From positions 1,860,001-1,924,000 of the forward strand of contig NZ_CP083451.1 of NCBI RefSeq assembly GCF_020080045.1: a stretch of DNA of 64,000 nucleotides, written 5' to 3'. A program made the position numbers and the translations under genes. Source of the DNA: Comamonas odontotermitis. GTDB taxonomy: Bacteria > Pseudomonadota > Gammaproteobacteria > Burkholderiales > Burkholderiaceae_C. Below, one piece after another: positions 1 through 11,484 of the stretch (the first letter of the stretch is position 1; each line of letters opens with the position of its first letter). The notes under the pieces were generated by a model. That model made no database searches and was not told the DNA's origin. It was given only the letters and a program-made list of their open reading frames with translations.

Positions 1-767
<767 letters not shown>

Positions 768-770
768 CTA

Positions 771-1038
771 AGAACGTGTTTACGATCTCCTCGCGCCGCG
801 ACAGTGGCTTTGCGGGATGGGCTGCTAGGCGCAATACCGCAGCAATAGCCCCGCTATTGCGAGGATTTGCAACGACGCAGACCGCCCGCAATGCCTCTGT
901 CCCTACGGGTTGGAGTGAAATCGGGCGATTTCTGCGCGCTGGCCCTTGCTTGCACCCCGGTGCAAGCTGCGGCCCAGCGCTTCGAACTCATCCCGATTGC
1001 ACTCCAACGCGGCTGCGTAGAGATCGTAAACACGTTCT
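771..1038. repeat. MITE-like element with 19-bp perfect inverted ends
   Basis: This fills most of the 684-1055 gap. The left end is AGAACGTGTTTACGATCTC (771-789) and its exact reverse complement is the right end (1020-1038). Two more dyads are nested inside: GTTGGAGTG-AAATCGGG (909-925) against 992-1008, and GCTTGCACC-CC-GGTGCAAGC near 948-967. No credible protein is encoded. A single copy of the 18-bp end sequence recurs alone at 23136-23153. The structure suggests a non-autonomous palindromic mobile element or a foldback repeat family. Direct target repeats were not evident. Confidence 0.7.
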
Positions 1039-1055
1039 AAAACCATCCCAAACGG

Positions 1056-1346
1056 TTACACACCTTCGACCAGAACCATGCGCATGATAGCGGCACCTTC
1101 GCGCGCTGCGCGGGCCTTGGTGTATTCCGGGGAGTTATAAAACTTATGTGCGCTCTCGGTATCCTTGAACTTGAGGATCACGGTGCGGCCAGGGTTCCAG
1201 TCGCCTTCGATCACTTCCACCTTGCCGCCGCGCACACAGACTTCGGCGCCATAGGCTTGCATGGCGATGGTGCTGTACTTGCGGTATTCCTCGTACTGTT
1301 CAGGGTTGGTGACGGTGACCGACGCGATGATGTAGGCAGAGGCCAT
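1056..1346 (-). CDS. DUF1330 family protein
   Basis: This is a 96-residue protein matching the whole length of DUF1330, a small dimeric alpha/beta barrel (ferredoxin-like) family of unknown biochemical role. Typical features are MASAYIIASVTVTNPEQYEEY at the start, the central GGKVEVIEGDWNPGRTV and the segment FYNSPEY. It starts two bases after the stop of kdsA and is presumably co-transcribed with it. Presence between kdsA and eno is common in this bacterial family and gives no clear functional clue. No signal peptide or membrane segment is seen. Confidence 0.88.
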   Translation of the reverse strand: MASAYIIASVTVTNPEQYEEYRKYSTIAMQAYGAEVCVRGGKVEVIEGDWNPGRTVILKFKDTESAHKFYNSPEYTKARAAREGAAIMRMVLVEGV

Positions 1347-1348
1347 GC

Positions 1349-2206
1349 TTATGCTCCAAAATTGTTTTCGAGGTAGCCACTCTTCTTGGTGACGTTGTCC
1401 AGTGCGACCAGGGTCTCCAACAGCGCTTTCATGTGCTTGAGCGGCACGGCGTTGGGGCCGTCGGAGAGTGCGTTGCAGGGATCGGGATGGGTTTCCATGA
1501 ACACGCCAGCCACGCCCACGGCAATGGCGGCGCGGGCCAGCACGGGCACCATCTCGCGCATGCCGCCGCTGCTGGTGCCATTGCCGCCGGGCAACTGCAC
1601 GCTGTGTGTGGCGTCAAACACCACAGGGGCATTCGTCTCGCGCATGATGGCCAGCGAGCGCATGTCGCTCACCAGGTTGTTGTAGCCAAAGCTGGCGCCG
1701 CGCTCGCAGGCCAGAAAGCTGTCCTCGGGCAGGCCTGCTTCCTTGGCGGCGGCGCGGGCCTTGTCGATGACGTTCTTCATATCGTGAGGCGCCAGGAACT
1801 GGCCCTTCTTGATATTGACCGGCTTGCCCGACTGCGCGCAGGCACGGATGAAGTCGGTCTGGCGGCAGAGGAACGCCGGGGTTTGCAGCACATCGACAAT
1901 GCTGGCCACGTAGGGCACTTCGGCCTCGGTGTGCACATCGGTGAGGATGGGAACGTTCAGCTCTTTTTTCACCTTGGCGAGAATCTCCAGGCCCTTTTCC
2001 ATGCCCGGGCCGCGAAAGCTCGTGCCCGAGGAGCGGTTGGCCTTGTCGAAACTGCTCTTGAAGATGAAAGGAATGCCCAGCGATGCGGTGATTTCCTGAA
2101 GCTGGCCGGCCACATCCATCTGCAGCTGTTCGGATTCGACCACGCAGGGGCCGGCGATCAGGAAAAAGCGTTTGTCGAGGCCGATGTCAAATCCGCACAA
2201 TTGCAT
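1349..2206 (-). CDS. kdsA: 3-deoxy-8-phosphooctulonate synthase (KdsA)
   Basis: KdsA condenses phosphoenolpyruvate with arabinose 5-phosphate to make Kdo 8-phosphate for the lipopolysaccharide core. The 285 residues span the whole TIM barrel. Visible motifs are [12 protein letters not shown] near residue 15, [12 protein letters not shown] and DVHTE. The Cys in AGPC occupies the position that is Cys in metal-dependent KdsA enzymes (Aquifex type) and Asn in the E. coli metal-independent type, so a metal-dependent enzyme is inferred. An upstream in-frame extension of 18 residues exists, but MQLCGFDIG matches the family start. It lies 114 bp downstream of pyrG. Confidence 0.95.
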   Translation of the reverse strand: MQLCGFDIGLDKRFFLIAGPCVVESEQLQMDVAGQLQEITASLGIPFIFKSSFDKANRSSGTSFRGPGMEKGLEILAKVKKELNVPILTDVHTEAEVPYVASIVDVLQTPAFLCRQTDFIRACAQSGKPVNIKKGQFLAPHDMKNVIDKARAAAKEAGLPEDSFLACERGASFGYNNLVSDMRSLAIMRETNAPVVFDATHSVQLPGGNGTSSGGMREMVPVLARAAIAVGVAGVFMETHPDPCNALSDGPNAVPLKHMKALLETLVALDNVTKKSGYLENNFGA

Positions 2207-2320
2207 GGAGGGCTCCTCAGCGATAAGGGGTGGGGGTGCGCCATGAAAAACGGTGTGCATCGTTGTATGCTTCGTTTTTCATAGCGACCGGCGCCTGCAG
2301 TGATTGCACTGGCGCCTTTT

Positions 2321-4003
<1,683 letters not shown>

Positions 4004-4139
4004 TTATAAAGGCGCTTGCGAAGGCGGTGCGCGAGGTGCTGGCAATGGTCTGCAAAATGCATGGGATTGGCCATGCTGGCATGCGCCTTTGCATGGCTGG
4101 GCAGGCGCTGCGCCATGGGGCTCTGCTACATTGGCGGGC

Positions 4140-5354
4140 ATGAACCAGCTCCATGGAAAACATATTGTCCTCGGCATGTCCGGTGGCGTTGCCGCCTTCA
4201 AATCGGCCGAGCTGTGCCGCCGCCTGACCAAGGCGGGCGCCACCGTGCAGGTGGTGATGACCGAATCGGCCACCCAGTTCATGACGCCGGTGACCATGCA
4301 GGCGCTCTCCAACCGGCCTGTCTATGTATCGCAGTGGGATGCACGCGAGCACAACAACATGCCGCACATCAATCTGAGCCGTGAGGCCGATGCCATTGTG
4401 ATTGCGCCGTGCAGCGCAGATTTCATCGCCCGCCTGGTGCAGGGCCGGGCCGACGAGCTGCTGAGCCTGCTGTGCCTGGCGCGGCCCATGGGGACGGTGC
4501 CGCTCATCCTTGCCCCGGCCATGAACCGCGAGATGTGGGCACACCCGGCCACGCAGCGTAACCTGCGCCAGGTGCAGGCGGACGGCGCCGTGGTGCTGGG
4601 CGTGGGCAATGGCGACCAGGCCTGTGGCGAGACCGGCGACGGCCGCATGCTCGAAGCTGCCGAGATTGAAGAGGAGCTGCAGTACTTCTTTGCCGCCAAA
4701 TCGCTTGCAGGCAGGAAACTGCTGATCACCGCCGGGCCCACCTTCGAGGCGATCGACCCGGTGCGCGGCATCACCAACCTCTCCAGCGGCAAGATGGGCT
4801 TTGCCATTGCGCGGGCTGCCCAGGCGGCCGGTGCGCAGGTCACCCTGGTGGCTGGTCCGGTGCATGTGCCCACGCCGCGCGGCGTGCGCCGCATCGATGT
4901 GCAATCGGCGCAGAACATGCTCGATGCCGTGCTGAACCACGTGGATGGCGCCGATGTCTTTGTTGCCACCGCAGCCGTGGCGGACTGGCGCCCGGCCCGG
5001 GCCGCCGACCAGAAGATCAAGAAAGACGGCAGTGGCCAGGTGCCGCAGATGGCTTTTGTGGAGAACCCCGACATTCTGGCGACCGTGGCACAACTGCCGC
5101 GCGCGCAAAGCGGCCAGCTCTACTGCGTGGGCTTTGCGGCAGAAAGCGAAAACCTGCTGGCCAATGCTGAGGCTAAGCGCCTGCGCAAACAGATTCCGCT
5201 GCTGGTGGGCAATATCGGCCCGGCCACATTCGGCAAGGATGACAACGCCTTGCTGCTGGTGGATGCACACGGCCACCAGGAACTGCCACGCGCGAGCAAG
5301 GCGGTGCTGGGCGAGCAGCTGGTGGGGGAGATTGCGCGCCGACTGGCGCAGTAA
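4140..5354 (+). CDS. coaBC: Bifunctional phosphopantothenoylcysteine decarboxylase / synthetase
   Basis: CoaBC performs two consecutive steps of coenzyme A synthesis: ligation of cysteine to 4'-phosphopantothenate (CoaB, C-terminal) and decarboxylation to phosphopantetheine (CoaC, N-terminal, FMN). The 404 residues start at MNQLHGKHIVLGMSGGVAA; the frame is open further upstream, but this start matches the family. CoaC motifs are the His in NMPHINLS, the clamp PAMNREMW and the catalytic Cys in ACGETGDGRM. CoaB motifs are GPTFEAIDPVRGITNLSSGKMG, AAVADWRP and KIKK. It is monocistronic between convergent and divergent neighbours. Confidence 0.95.
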   Translation: MNQLHGKHIVLGMSGGVAAFKSAELCRRLTKAGATVQVVMTESATQFMTPVTMQALSNRPVYVSQWDAREHNNMPHINLSREADAIVIAPCSADFIARLVQGRADELLSLLCLARPMGTVPLILAPAMNREMWAHPATQRNLRQVQADGAVVLGVGNGDQACGETGDGRMLEAAEIEEELQYFFAAKSLAGRKLLITAGPTFEAIDPVRGITNLSSGKMGFAIARAAQAAGAQVTLVAGPVHVPTPRGVRRIDVQSAQNMLDAVLNHVDGADVFVATAAVADWRPARAADQKIKKDGSGQVPQMAFVENPDILATVAQLPRAQSGQLYCVGFAAESENLLANAEAKRLRKQIPLLVGNIGPATFGKDDNALLLVDAHGHQELPRASKAVLGEQLVGEIARRLAQ

Positions 5355-5510
5355 GCAACTGCGCTCCAGCTATAAAGGTCTTCAACCGATTGCTATCAAA
5401 AATAGAGCTTTTGGCGTCTGTGGATATTGGGTTCTAAGGACTTGAGCGGTCAAACTCCAATCAACGCGTGCGCTTCCAGCTCTTCTTTTTGAATCAACGC
5501 AAGCACCGTG

Positions 5511-6536
5511 TCACTGCAGCAGGGCTTCAATGTCGTTGTAGAGCGCACGCGACATGCTGATGCCTTGCTTGGCGCTCTGGGCGCGGGCGGCGAAGCGGCG
5601 CTCTGACGGCAGGCGGGCGCCCTGGTCGGTAATGGCTGCAAACATGGCCTCGGCGCGCTCCTGCGAGGCAGGCCAGTCGCCGCCTGCAAAGCGCTGCGGG
5701 TCAAAGGCCAGCAGCAGGTGGCCGTGGTAGGGCACACCGCCTTTGCCTGCGTCAAAATCCATTGAGCCCTGGCTGTTGAGGTCGCCAATCAGCGCACCGG
5801 CCATCAGCTCTACCATCGTGGACAGGGCCGATCCCTTGTGGCCACCAAAGGTCAGCATGGCGCCCTTGGCTACGGCTACCGGGTCGGTGGAGGGTGTGCC
5901 GTCCACATCCACCCCAGCGCCTTCGGGCAGGGGCTTGCCCGCACGGCGGTGCAGCTCCAGGTCGCCGCGTGCGATGGCGCTGGTGGCAAAGTCAAACACA
6001 TAGGGGTATGGGCCCGGGCGCGGCCAGCCAAAGGCAATCGGGTTGGTGCCGAACACACCGCGCTTGCCGCCCGTGGGGGCCACCCAGGCGTGGCTGGGCG
6101 TCATCACCAGTGCAGCCAGGCCCTGGGCGGTGAGCATTTCCACTTCGGGCCACAGGGCGGTGAAATGAAAGCAGTGGTTGATGACCAGCGCGCCCACGCC
6201 GAGCTGGCGCGTGGCAGCCACGAGATGCGGCAGGCCAGCTTCCAATGCCAGCGGCGAGAAAGCCTTGCGCGCGTCGACCCGCGTGATCGCGCCCTGTGTG
6301 GGCTGCACGATGGGCTCTGCCTGCAAGTCCACCAGGCCGGTGCGGATGGTCTGCGCCGCGCTCAAGATGCGGTAGGCGCCGTGCGACTGGCAGGCATCGC
6401 GCTGGCCCGCAACCACAATGCGCGTCATGGCGCTGGCGTGCGCTGCGCTCAGGCCCAGGTGCTGCAACACGCGCATCGACAGGTCATGCAATTGCGCCTC
6501 AGGAATCAGGATGGTGTCGTTGTTCATATCGCTCAT
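5511..6536 (-). CDS. Ldh-family NAD(P)-dependent 2-hydroxyacid/imine dehydrogenase
   Basis: This belongs to the malate/L-lactate dehydrogenase family PF02615, which also includes ureidoglycolate, sulfolactate and delta-1-piperideine-2-carboxylate reductases. The 341 residues contain the family segments GVFGTNPIAFGWP, VFDFATSAIARG and GGHKGSALSTMVELMAG. The start MSDMNNDTILIP is preceded by GGAGACACC, a good ribosome site. The true substrate cannot be read from the sequence; the family often serves amino-acid or imine reduction. It is convergent with coaBC. The 156-bp spacer carries degenerate ATAGC-type repeats near 5367-5420. Confidence 0.82.
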   Translation of the reverse strand: MSDMNNDTILIPEAQLHDLSMRVLQHLGLSAAHASAMTRIVVAGQRDACQSHGAYRILSAAQTIRTGLVDLQAEPIVQPTQGAITRVDARKAFSPLALEAGLPHLVAATRQLGVGALVINHCFHFTALWPEVEMLTAQGLAALVMTPSHAWVAPTGGKRGVFGTNPIAFGWPRPGPYPYVFDFATSAIARGDLELHRRAGKPLPEGAGVDVDGTPSTDPVAVAKGAMLTFGGHKGSALSTMVELMAGALIGDLNSQGSMDFDAGKGGVPYHGHLLLAFDPQRFAGGDWPASQERAEAMFAAITDQGARLPSERRFAARAQSAKQGISMSRALYNDIEALLQ

Positions 6537-6620
6537 GGTGTCTCCAATCCTGCCGAGCTTAGCAGGCGGCATGGCGCATTGCAGCCACCGGCGCGGCATC
6601 TGCGGGTTAATCCTGAATTG

Positions 6621-6677
6621 ATAGCAAGAAAGGCATGCTGCGCAAGCGCAACATGCCTTTCTTAGTATGCGTGCTAT
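6621..6677. repeat. Nested palindrome with ATAGC...GCTAT outer arms; likely terminator
   Basis: A perfect 12-bp inverted repeat, AAGAAAGGCATG (6626-6637) against CATGCCTTTCTT (6652-6663), is enclosed by ATAGC (6621-6625) and GCTAT (6673-6677). The loop contains a smaller GCGC dyad. It lies just after the stop of the aspartoacylase-like gene and before the Ldh-family gene on the same strand, so it may end the first transcript. The outer ATAGC pentamers relate it to the repeats listed at 7864, 38546, 41441 and 42425. Confidence 0.6.
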
Positions 6678-6688
6678 GGCGGGCAGAT

Positions 6689-7663
6689 TTACGCGTGGTC
6701 AGTCAGCGCCAGGTAGAACCATTCGCGGTTCACCTCCGCATCGCTTTGCGGGAAGATCATGCAGCCGTCGAATGGCGCCAGGATCTGCGTGCCGTCGGCG
6801 CGCGTGGCCAGCAGATCGCCCGTCTTGAAAGGGTCGAAGTTCTGCCACTCGCGGGTCATCTTGTCGTCCTTGTGCTGGCGCATGAAGACATCCTTCATGT
6901 GGTGCGTGGTGTAGCGCGCCACCGGCTCGACGGTCACATCGGCCATGTCCAGCAGATTCAGTACACCGGCAATGCAGCGGTCGGCGATCTCGATGGCCTC
7001 GGGGTCGGCGTGCGAGCCCGATTCCACCGTGATCGCATAGCCGCCACGGCTGCGCATGAATTCGTTGGTGCCAATGCCGTGCTCGGCGCGGATGGCACCA
7101 TTGCTGGCCTGAACCGCCTTGTCATACACCTCCAGCCAGCCCTGCACGATGGTGGGCAGGCCAACGGCCTTGGCAAAGGCTTCTTCCTCCAGCTGGCGGG
7201 CAAAGGGCTCCAGCGTGCCGGTGTTGTTGAGCGGGCCGGTCATGGCAAATGGCACGCCGTCACCGCTGTAGGAATGCAGGTCGAGCAGGGCATCGTGGCT
7301 CTCCAGCAAGGGGGCCAGCGCATTGACGACATGGTCTTCAAAGTTCTGGGGCTTGTCGGTTGGCACAAAGTTGCGGTTGAGATTGCGGTCGCCTTCTCGT
7401 TCGTTTTTGAAGAAGGCCTTTGGGTTTGCCACTGGCACCATGGTGAGGCGCCCGCGTTTGAGGCGTGCCTGGCCGGATTCAAAGCGCTCGATCCAGCGGC
7501 GGATGGCGTGCGTGCCGCTCTGCTCGTTGCCATGCACGGCACCAAAGATCAGCAGCGAGGGGCCAGGGGTGGCCGTAGCCCAGCCGTAGCTGCGCAATGC
7601 TTCGGGCTGGTCGGCCGAGATGGTGGTGTCCACGGGTTGGAGTTGAAAGCTGGAGACAGTCAT
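6689..7663 (-). CDS. Succinylglutamate desuccinylase/aspartoacylase family hydrolase
   Basis: This is a zinc carboxypeptidase-fold amidohydrolase (M14 superfamily, AstE/ASPA family) of 324 residues. The zinc ligands are visible as H44 and E47 in GAVHGNEQSG and H130 in LDLHSYSGDG. The catalytic-Glu segment is AITVESGSH. A short segment, EGDRNLNRNF, corresponds to the substrate-binding Arg/Asn region. Such enzymes cleave N-acyl groups from amino acids. Without arginine-succinyltransferase genes nearby, AstE function is not supported; a general N-acyl-amino-acid deacylase is the safer reading. Confidence 0.82.
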   Translation of the reverse strand: MTVSSFQLQPVDTTISADQPEALRSYGWATATPGPSLLIFGAVHGNEQSGTHAIRRWIERFESGQARLKRGRLTMVPVANPKAFFKNEREGDRNLNRNFVPTDKPQNFEDHVVNALAPLLESHDALLDLHSYSGDGVPFAMTGPLNNTGTLEPFARQLEEEAFAKAVGLPTIVQGWLEVYDKAVQASNGAIRAEHGIGTNEFMRSRGGYAITVESGSHADPEAIEIADRCIAGVLNLLDMADVTVEPVARYTTHHMKDVFMRQHKDDKMTREWQNFDPFKTGDLLATRADGTQILAPFDGCMIFPQSDAEVNREWFYLALTDHA

Positions 7664-7965
7664 ATCAAGTCAATGGGTAGGTGTATGGCGGGCGCCGGTA
7701 TTGCGGGTCCGCGCCGTGCGCGGGGCAAAGGATGGGCCTTTGCAAAGGTGCGCGCGGATGTGCGGCACAGAGGGGCGGCGGCCTGCCATTGGCGCAGCCT
7801 GTGCAACGCCAGCAGCCATCCTACCCGATTGGCAGCGATGCCGCCCTCTGGCGCATTATTTTTATAGCTGAAAGCGCTTTCTGGGCGGGCGCTGTGCGCC
7901 AAATTGACCCGGAAACGCTGTATGGATGTTTATCAACCCGGCAGCATCTTCGCCACGGGCCAGTG
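7664..7965. other. Intergenic stretch with one ATAGC-N4-AGCGCTT repeat
   Basis: No credible gene is seen between the aspartoacylase-like start and the trmB terminator. The only structured element recognised is a 16-bp repeat half-element at 7864-7879, ATAGCTGAAAGCGCTT, identical in pattern to copies at 38548, 38612 (reversed), 41441 (reversed) and 42425. The promoter of the hydrolase should lie in the right-hand part of the stretch just upstream of 7663. Confidence 0.5.
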
Positions 7966-7993
7966 CAATAAAAAGGGCTGCAAAGCAGCCCTT
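7966..7993 (-). terminator. Rho-independent terminator of trmB
   Basis: On the minus strand AAGGGCTGC (7993-7985), a TTT loop and GCAGCCCTT (7981-7973) are followed by a T-rich TTTATT tail. It lies 20 bp after the trmB stop. Confidence 0.85.
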
Positions 7994-8012
7994 AGAACGA
8001 TGATTGCGCAGT

Positions 8013-8789
8013 TTATTGCGCGCGACGGTACACCAGATCCCACACACCGTGGCCCAGGCGCAGGCCCCGGTTCTCAAACTTGGTGAGCGGCCGGTAATCG
8101 GGCTGCGGAGCATAGCCCTCTGCCGTGTTGCGCAGCTGCGGGTTGGCCGACAGCACTTCCAGCATCTGCTCGGCGTAAGGTTGCCAATCGGTGGCGCAAT
8201 GGATATAGCCGCCGATCCTGAGGCGATCCACCAGCTTGGCAACGAAAGGCGGCTGAATCAGGCGGCGCTTGTTGTGCTTCTTCTTGTGCCATGGGTCGGG
8301 AAAGAAGACGTGGATGCCGTCCAGCATGCCGGGTTGCAGCATGTTCTCGAGCACCTCCACCGCATCGTGCTGGAAGATGCGGATATTGGTGATGTCCTGC
8401 TCGCCAATGCGCTTGAGCAGGGCGCCCACACCGGGCTCGTGCACTTCGCAGCACAGAAAGTTGTCGTCGGGGCGCACCCGCGCAATGTGCGCGGTGGCTT
8501 CACCCATGCCAAAGCCGATCTCGAGAATCAAGTGTGCGGAGCGGCCAAAGGCGGTTTGTGCATCGAACGGCTGGCCGGTGTATTCCAGCACGTAACGTTC
8601 GCCAAACTCTTCAAACGCCTTGGCCTGCCCGGTGGTGGTGCGGCCCGCGCGGCGAACGTAGGAGCGGATCGTCTTGGGGTGCGCCACACCCGCTGGCGCG
8701 TGGCCGGGCGTGCTGCTGGCGTCAGCTGCATTGGTGACGATGGGTTCGGCGGCGGATGGATTCGCCTCTGGCGTCGAAGAATCTTGCAT
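8013..8789 (-). CDS. trmB: tRNA (guanine46-N7)-methyltransferase
   Basis: TrmB transfers a methyl group from S-adenosylmethionine to N7 of G46 in the tRNA variable loop. The 258 residues have a weakly conserved N-terminal extension of about 45 residues, then the SAM-binding motif [16 protein letters not shown], the family hallmark [16 protein letters not shown], and the C-terminal TKFENRG. The frame stays open far upstream across gluQRS, but [12 protein letters not shown] at 8789 is the last plausible start before homology begins. The gene follows gluQRS by 163 bp on the same strand and ends in a strong terminator. Confidence 0.93.
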   Translation of the reverse strand: MQDSSTPEANPSAAEPIVTNAADASSTPGHAPAGVAHPKTIRSYVRRAGRTTTGQAKAFEEFGERYVLEYTGQPFDAQTAFGRSAHLILEIGFGMGEATAHIARVRPDDNFLCCEVHEPGVGALLKRIGEQDITNIRIFQHDAVEVLENMLQPGMLDGIHVFFPDPWHKKKHNKRRLIQPPFVAKLVDRLRIGGYIHCATDWQPYAEQMLEVLSANPQLRNTAEGYAPQPDYRPLTKFENRGLRLGHGVWDLVYRRAQ

Positions 8790-8952
8790 GGTGAGCGCGG
8801 GGCAGGCTCGGCGGGCCAAAGAGAATGGGGCCGGTCTGCCTGCTTTGTCAGAACTGAGGAAAAATTGATATGTATCTGCAGGCGCTGCCAAGACAGGCGT
8901 GCGTAACCCGGTATTGTAGGTTTTCTGCCTGCGTGGTTGGCGGTAGGTGGAT

Positions 8953-9960
8953 TTAAGCGCGCAATCCGTCTTGGGGCACCGGTTGGGGCGCCGGTTTCTC
9001 CACAAGGCGCGCCGCCCATTGCGGAACCCAATGTTCCAGCGTCTGGCCGATGCTTTGGCCAACATGGCTCTCCAGCCCCAGAAAGCGCCCGGCCTGCTGC
9101 AATGCGGCAAGGGCCTGCGCCTCGTTGCCAGTGGCAATGGACGGCGCACCGTACTGCTTGGACAGCTTTTCACCATCGGCCTGCAGCACCAGCGGCGTAT
9201 GCATATAGCGCGGTGTAGGCAGCCCCAGTGCGTGCTGCAGCAGCATCTGGCGTGGCGTATTGTCGGCCAGATCGGCGCCGCGCACCACATCGGTAATGCC
9301 TTGCTCGGCATCGTCCACCACCACCGCCAACTGGTAGGCCCACAGGCCGTCGGCACGCTGCACCAGAAAATCCCCGACCGTGGAGGCCACGTCCTGGCGC
9401 AGATCACCCAGCAGCCGGTCGTGCCAGTGCAATTGCTGGTTTGCTATGGAAAAAGGAGTTGCTGCGCCAATCTGAGTTGCATTAGCGGCTGTTTCAACCA
9501 AGATTTTTTGGTAGCGCACGGTATGAAAGCGCCAACTGCGCGCGGCCTTGCCATGCAGACCATCGCGGCAGGTACCGGGGTAGGGGCGCTCGCCGTGGCG
9601 CTCGTGCACATGGCCCTGGGCGGCCAGCGCGGCCTCCATGTCGCGCCGCGTGCAGCCACATGCGTAAGCCCAGCCTCCGGCCTGCAACTGTGCCAGTGCC
9701 TGCGCATACAGTGGGTGGCGGGCCGATTGCCACTCGGGCGGATCATCGGGAACGAGGCCGCAGGCCAGGAGTTGGCGCAGGATTTCTTCCCCCATGCCCG
9801 GCGGGCAACGCGGCGGATCAATATCTTCGATCCGCACCAGCCAGCGCCCGCCATGCGCACGCGCATCCAGCCAGGAAGCAAGCGCCGCCACCAGCGAGCC
9901 CGCATGCAGCGGACCGGTGGGCGAAGGGGCAAAGCGGCCCACGTAGGCAGAAGGTTTCAT
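8953..9960 (-). CDS. gluQRS: Glutamyl-Q tRNA(Asp) synthetase, with an internal insertion
   Basis: GluQRS is a truncated glutamyl-tRNA synthetase paralogue that attaches glutamate to queuosine at position 34 of tRNA(Asp). The 335 residues carry the HIGH-like [13 protein letters not shown], zinc ligands in YACGCT and GTCRD, and the KMSKS-like EKLSKQ. The family core runs to about residue 300 ([10 protein letters not shown] is [10 protein letters not shown] here). Residues about 151-173 (9442-9510) look like an extra stretch compared with my recollection of family members. By my count the segment has about 43 percent G+C, lower than its surroundings, and it is flanked by TTGCTAT-type sequence. 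The extra segment keeps the frame. Confidence 0.92.
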   Translation of the reverse strand: MKPSAYVGRFAPSPTGPLHAGSLVAALASWLDARAHGGRWLVRIEDIDPPRCPPGMGEEILRQLLACGLVPDDPPEWQSARHPLYAQALAQLQAGGWAYACGCTRRDMEAALAAQGHVHERHGERPYPGTCRDGLHGKAARSWRFHTVRYQKILVETAANATQIGAATPFSIANQQLHWHDRLLGDLRQDVASTVGDFLVQRADGLWAYQLAVVVDDAEQGITDVVRGADLADNTPRQMLLQHALGLPTPRYMHTPLVLQADGEKLSKQYGAPSIATGNEAQALAALQQAGRFLGLESHVGQSIGQTLEHWVPQWAARLVEKPAPQPVPQDGLRA

Positions 9961-9987
9961 TGGGCCGAAAGTGTACTGCGCGCGCGA

Positions 9988-11484
9988 CTAGCCCGCAGCC
10001 TTACGCGCAAAGCGCACGCTGATGCGCAGGCCTGGGCCAAAGGGGGGAGGGGAGGGTTGTTGGGCGTCGGCCAGTTGCAGGGTGCCGCCGCTGGCCTGCG
10101 CCACTTCCTGCACGATGGCCAGGCCCAGCCCTGTGCCGGGGGTGTCGCTGGCCAGGCGGTAAAAGCGCTCCAGTACCTGGTCGCGGCTCTGGGCGGGAAT
10201 GCCGGGGCCATTGTCTTCAACAAACAGCAGCAGGCTGCCAGCCTGCGCATGCAACCCCAGGGTGACCTGGCCTTGTGGCGGCGTGTAGCGAATGGCGTTG
10301 TCCACCAGGTTGGCAATCAACTCGGGCAGCAGGCGGCTGGTGGTGAGCAAGGAAAACGGGGGGGCGCTCGTCGTAGCCGTGGTGCCCACAGCAGGCGTGG
10401 CATTGCGTGCAGGCTCGCTTTCCTCGGCTGCTTCTTTCTCCTCCCACCCCAGGTCGATCTGTTTCTGGTCGGCTGCCGGAGCCATGGCTTCCAGGCACTG
10501 CAGGCAGAGGGCTCGCAAATCCACCCACTGCGCCGCTTGCGTTGTGCTGCCTGCCTCTGCCTGTGCCAAGGTGAGGAGCTGGTTGGTCACGTTTACCAAT
10601 TGCTGGTTGCTGCGCTGCAGCCGTTGCAGGATGGCCAGGCGCTGGGCGATGGAGAGCTCGGCCAGCGCTGTCGGCGTCTGGCCCAGAGCCTGTTCGAGCG
10701 TATGGGCCTGGATGGCCAGCGGTGTGCGCAACTGGTGCGCTGCATCGGAGATGAACTGCCGCTGCCGTGCCACCTGGGCGCGGATGGTGCGCGCAAACTG
10801 GTTGACGGTGTCGGCGAGCGGCCGCAGCTCCTGATGCAATTGACGTGAATCAAGGTGGAAATCCAGCTCCTTGGCGGGGCGTGCGGCCAGCTGGCGCGCC
10901 ATGCGCAGCAGGGGGCGCAGCTCCAGGGTCAACGCGGTGGCACTGACCAGTACGGCCACGGCCAGTGCCCACAGCAGGTATTCCATGGTGGGCCACCACA
11001 GTGTCTGCACCATGTTGTCGCGGCTGTGTGTGGTTTTGCCGACCACAATGGTGATTTCCCGCGCCCCGGCCACGTCGTACATGGCGCGGCGCGTGATGAC
11101 GGCGCGGATGGGCTGGCCCTGCCATACCGCGTCGTACCACTGGGCGTTGTCGCTGCCGCTCAATTGCAACTGCTGCGGCTGGGGGAAGTTCTGCTGTCCT
11201 GCCAGCAACTGTCCTTGCGCATCGGTCACGCTCAGGTAGACGTGGTCGCGCGCGGGTGACATGAACAGGCTGAGTGCTGAGGGTGGCACACTGGCATGCA
11301 CGTCGCCGTCTTCCCAGATCAGGCGGTCGGCGAGGATCTTGGCCGACGAGAGCAGGTCGTGGTCCTGCACGTAGTCGGCCGCGTCTTCGGCGTGTTCGTG
11401 TGCAAACCAGCCGCACAGGGCCACCAGCACCGCCAGCGGCAGCAGTAGCCACAGGGCCAGGCGCGCGCGCAGGCTGTGCAGCAT
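9988..11484 (-). CDS. Sensor histidine kinase, TctE-like
   Basis: This is a 498-residue inner-membrane histidine kinase. Transmembrane segments lie at about 8-28 and 167-187. The periplasmic part between them matches the two-component sensor N-terminal family 2CSK_N (PF08521), seen in TctE-type kinases. HAMP-like linker, then the phosphoacceptor H250 in FISDAAHQLRTPL, N box LIANLVDNAIRYTPP, and ATP-lid motifs VEDNGPGIP and GTGLGLAIV. A proline/alanine-rich insertion lies just before the N box. The gene starts directly at the stop of the regulator gene with no spacer. TctE kinases often sense carboxylates; the ligand here is unknown. Confidence 0.9.
   Translation of the reverse strand: MLHSLRARLALWLLLPLAVLVALCGWFAHEHAEDAADYVQDHDLLSSAKILADRLIWEDGDVHASVPPSALSLFMSPARDHVYLSVTDAQGQLLAGQQNFPQPQQLQLSGSDNAQWYDAVWQGQPIRAVITRRAMYDVAGAREITIVVGKTTHSRDNMVQTLWWPTMEYLLWALAVAVLVSATALTLELRPLLRMARQLAARPAKELDFHLDSRQLHQELRPLADTVNQFARTIRAQVARQRQFISDAAHQLRTPLAIQAHTLEQALGQTPTALAELSIAQRLAILQRLQRSNQQLVNVTNQLLTLAQAEAGSTTQAAQWVDLRALCLQCLEAMAPAADQKQIDLGWEEKEAAEESEPARNATPAVGTTATTSAPPFSLLTTSRLLPELIANLVDNAIRYTPPQGQVTLGLHAQAGSLLLFVEDNGPGIPAQSRDQVLERFYRLASDTPGTGLGLAIVQEVAQASGGTLQLADAQQPSPPPFGPGLRISVRFARKAAG

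Noticed and set aside
6635..7867. Long plus-strand frame of about 410 codons opposite the aspartoacylase-like gene
   Set aside because: It mirrors the high third-position G+C of the minus-strand gene, which has complete zinc-ligand motifs.
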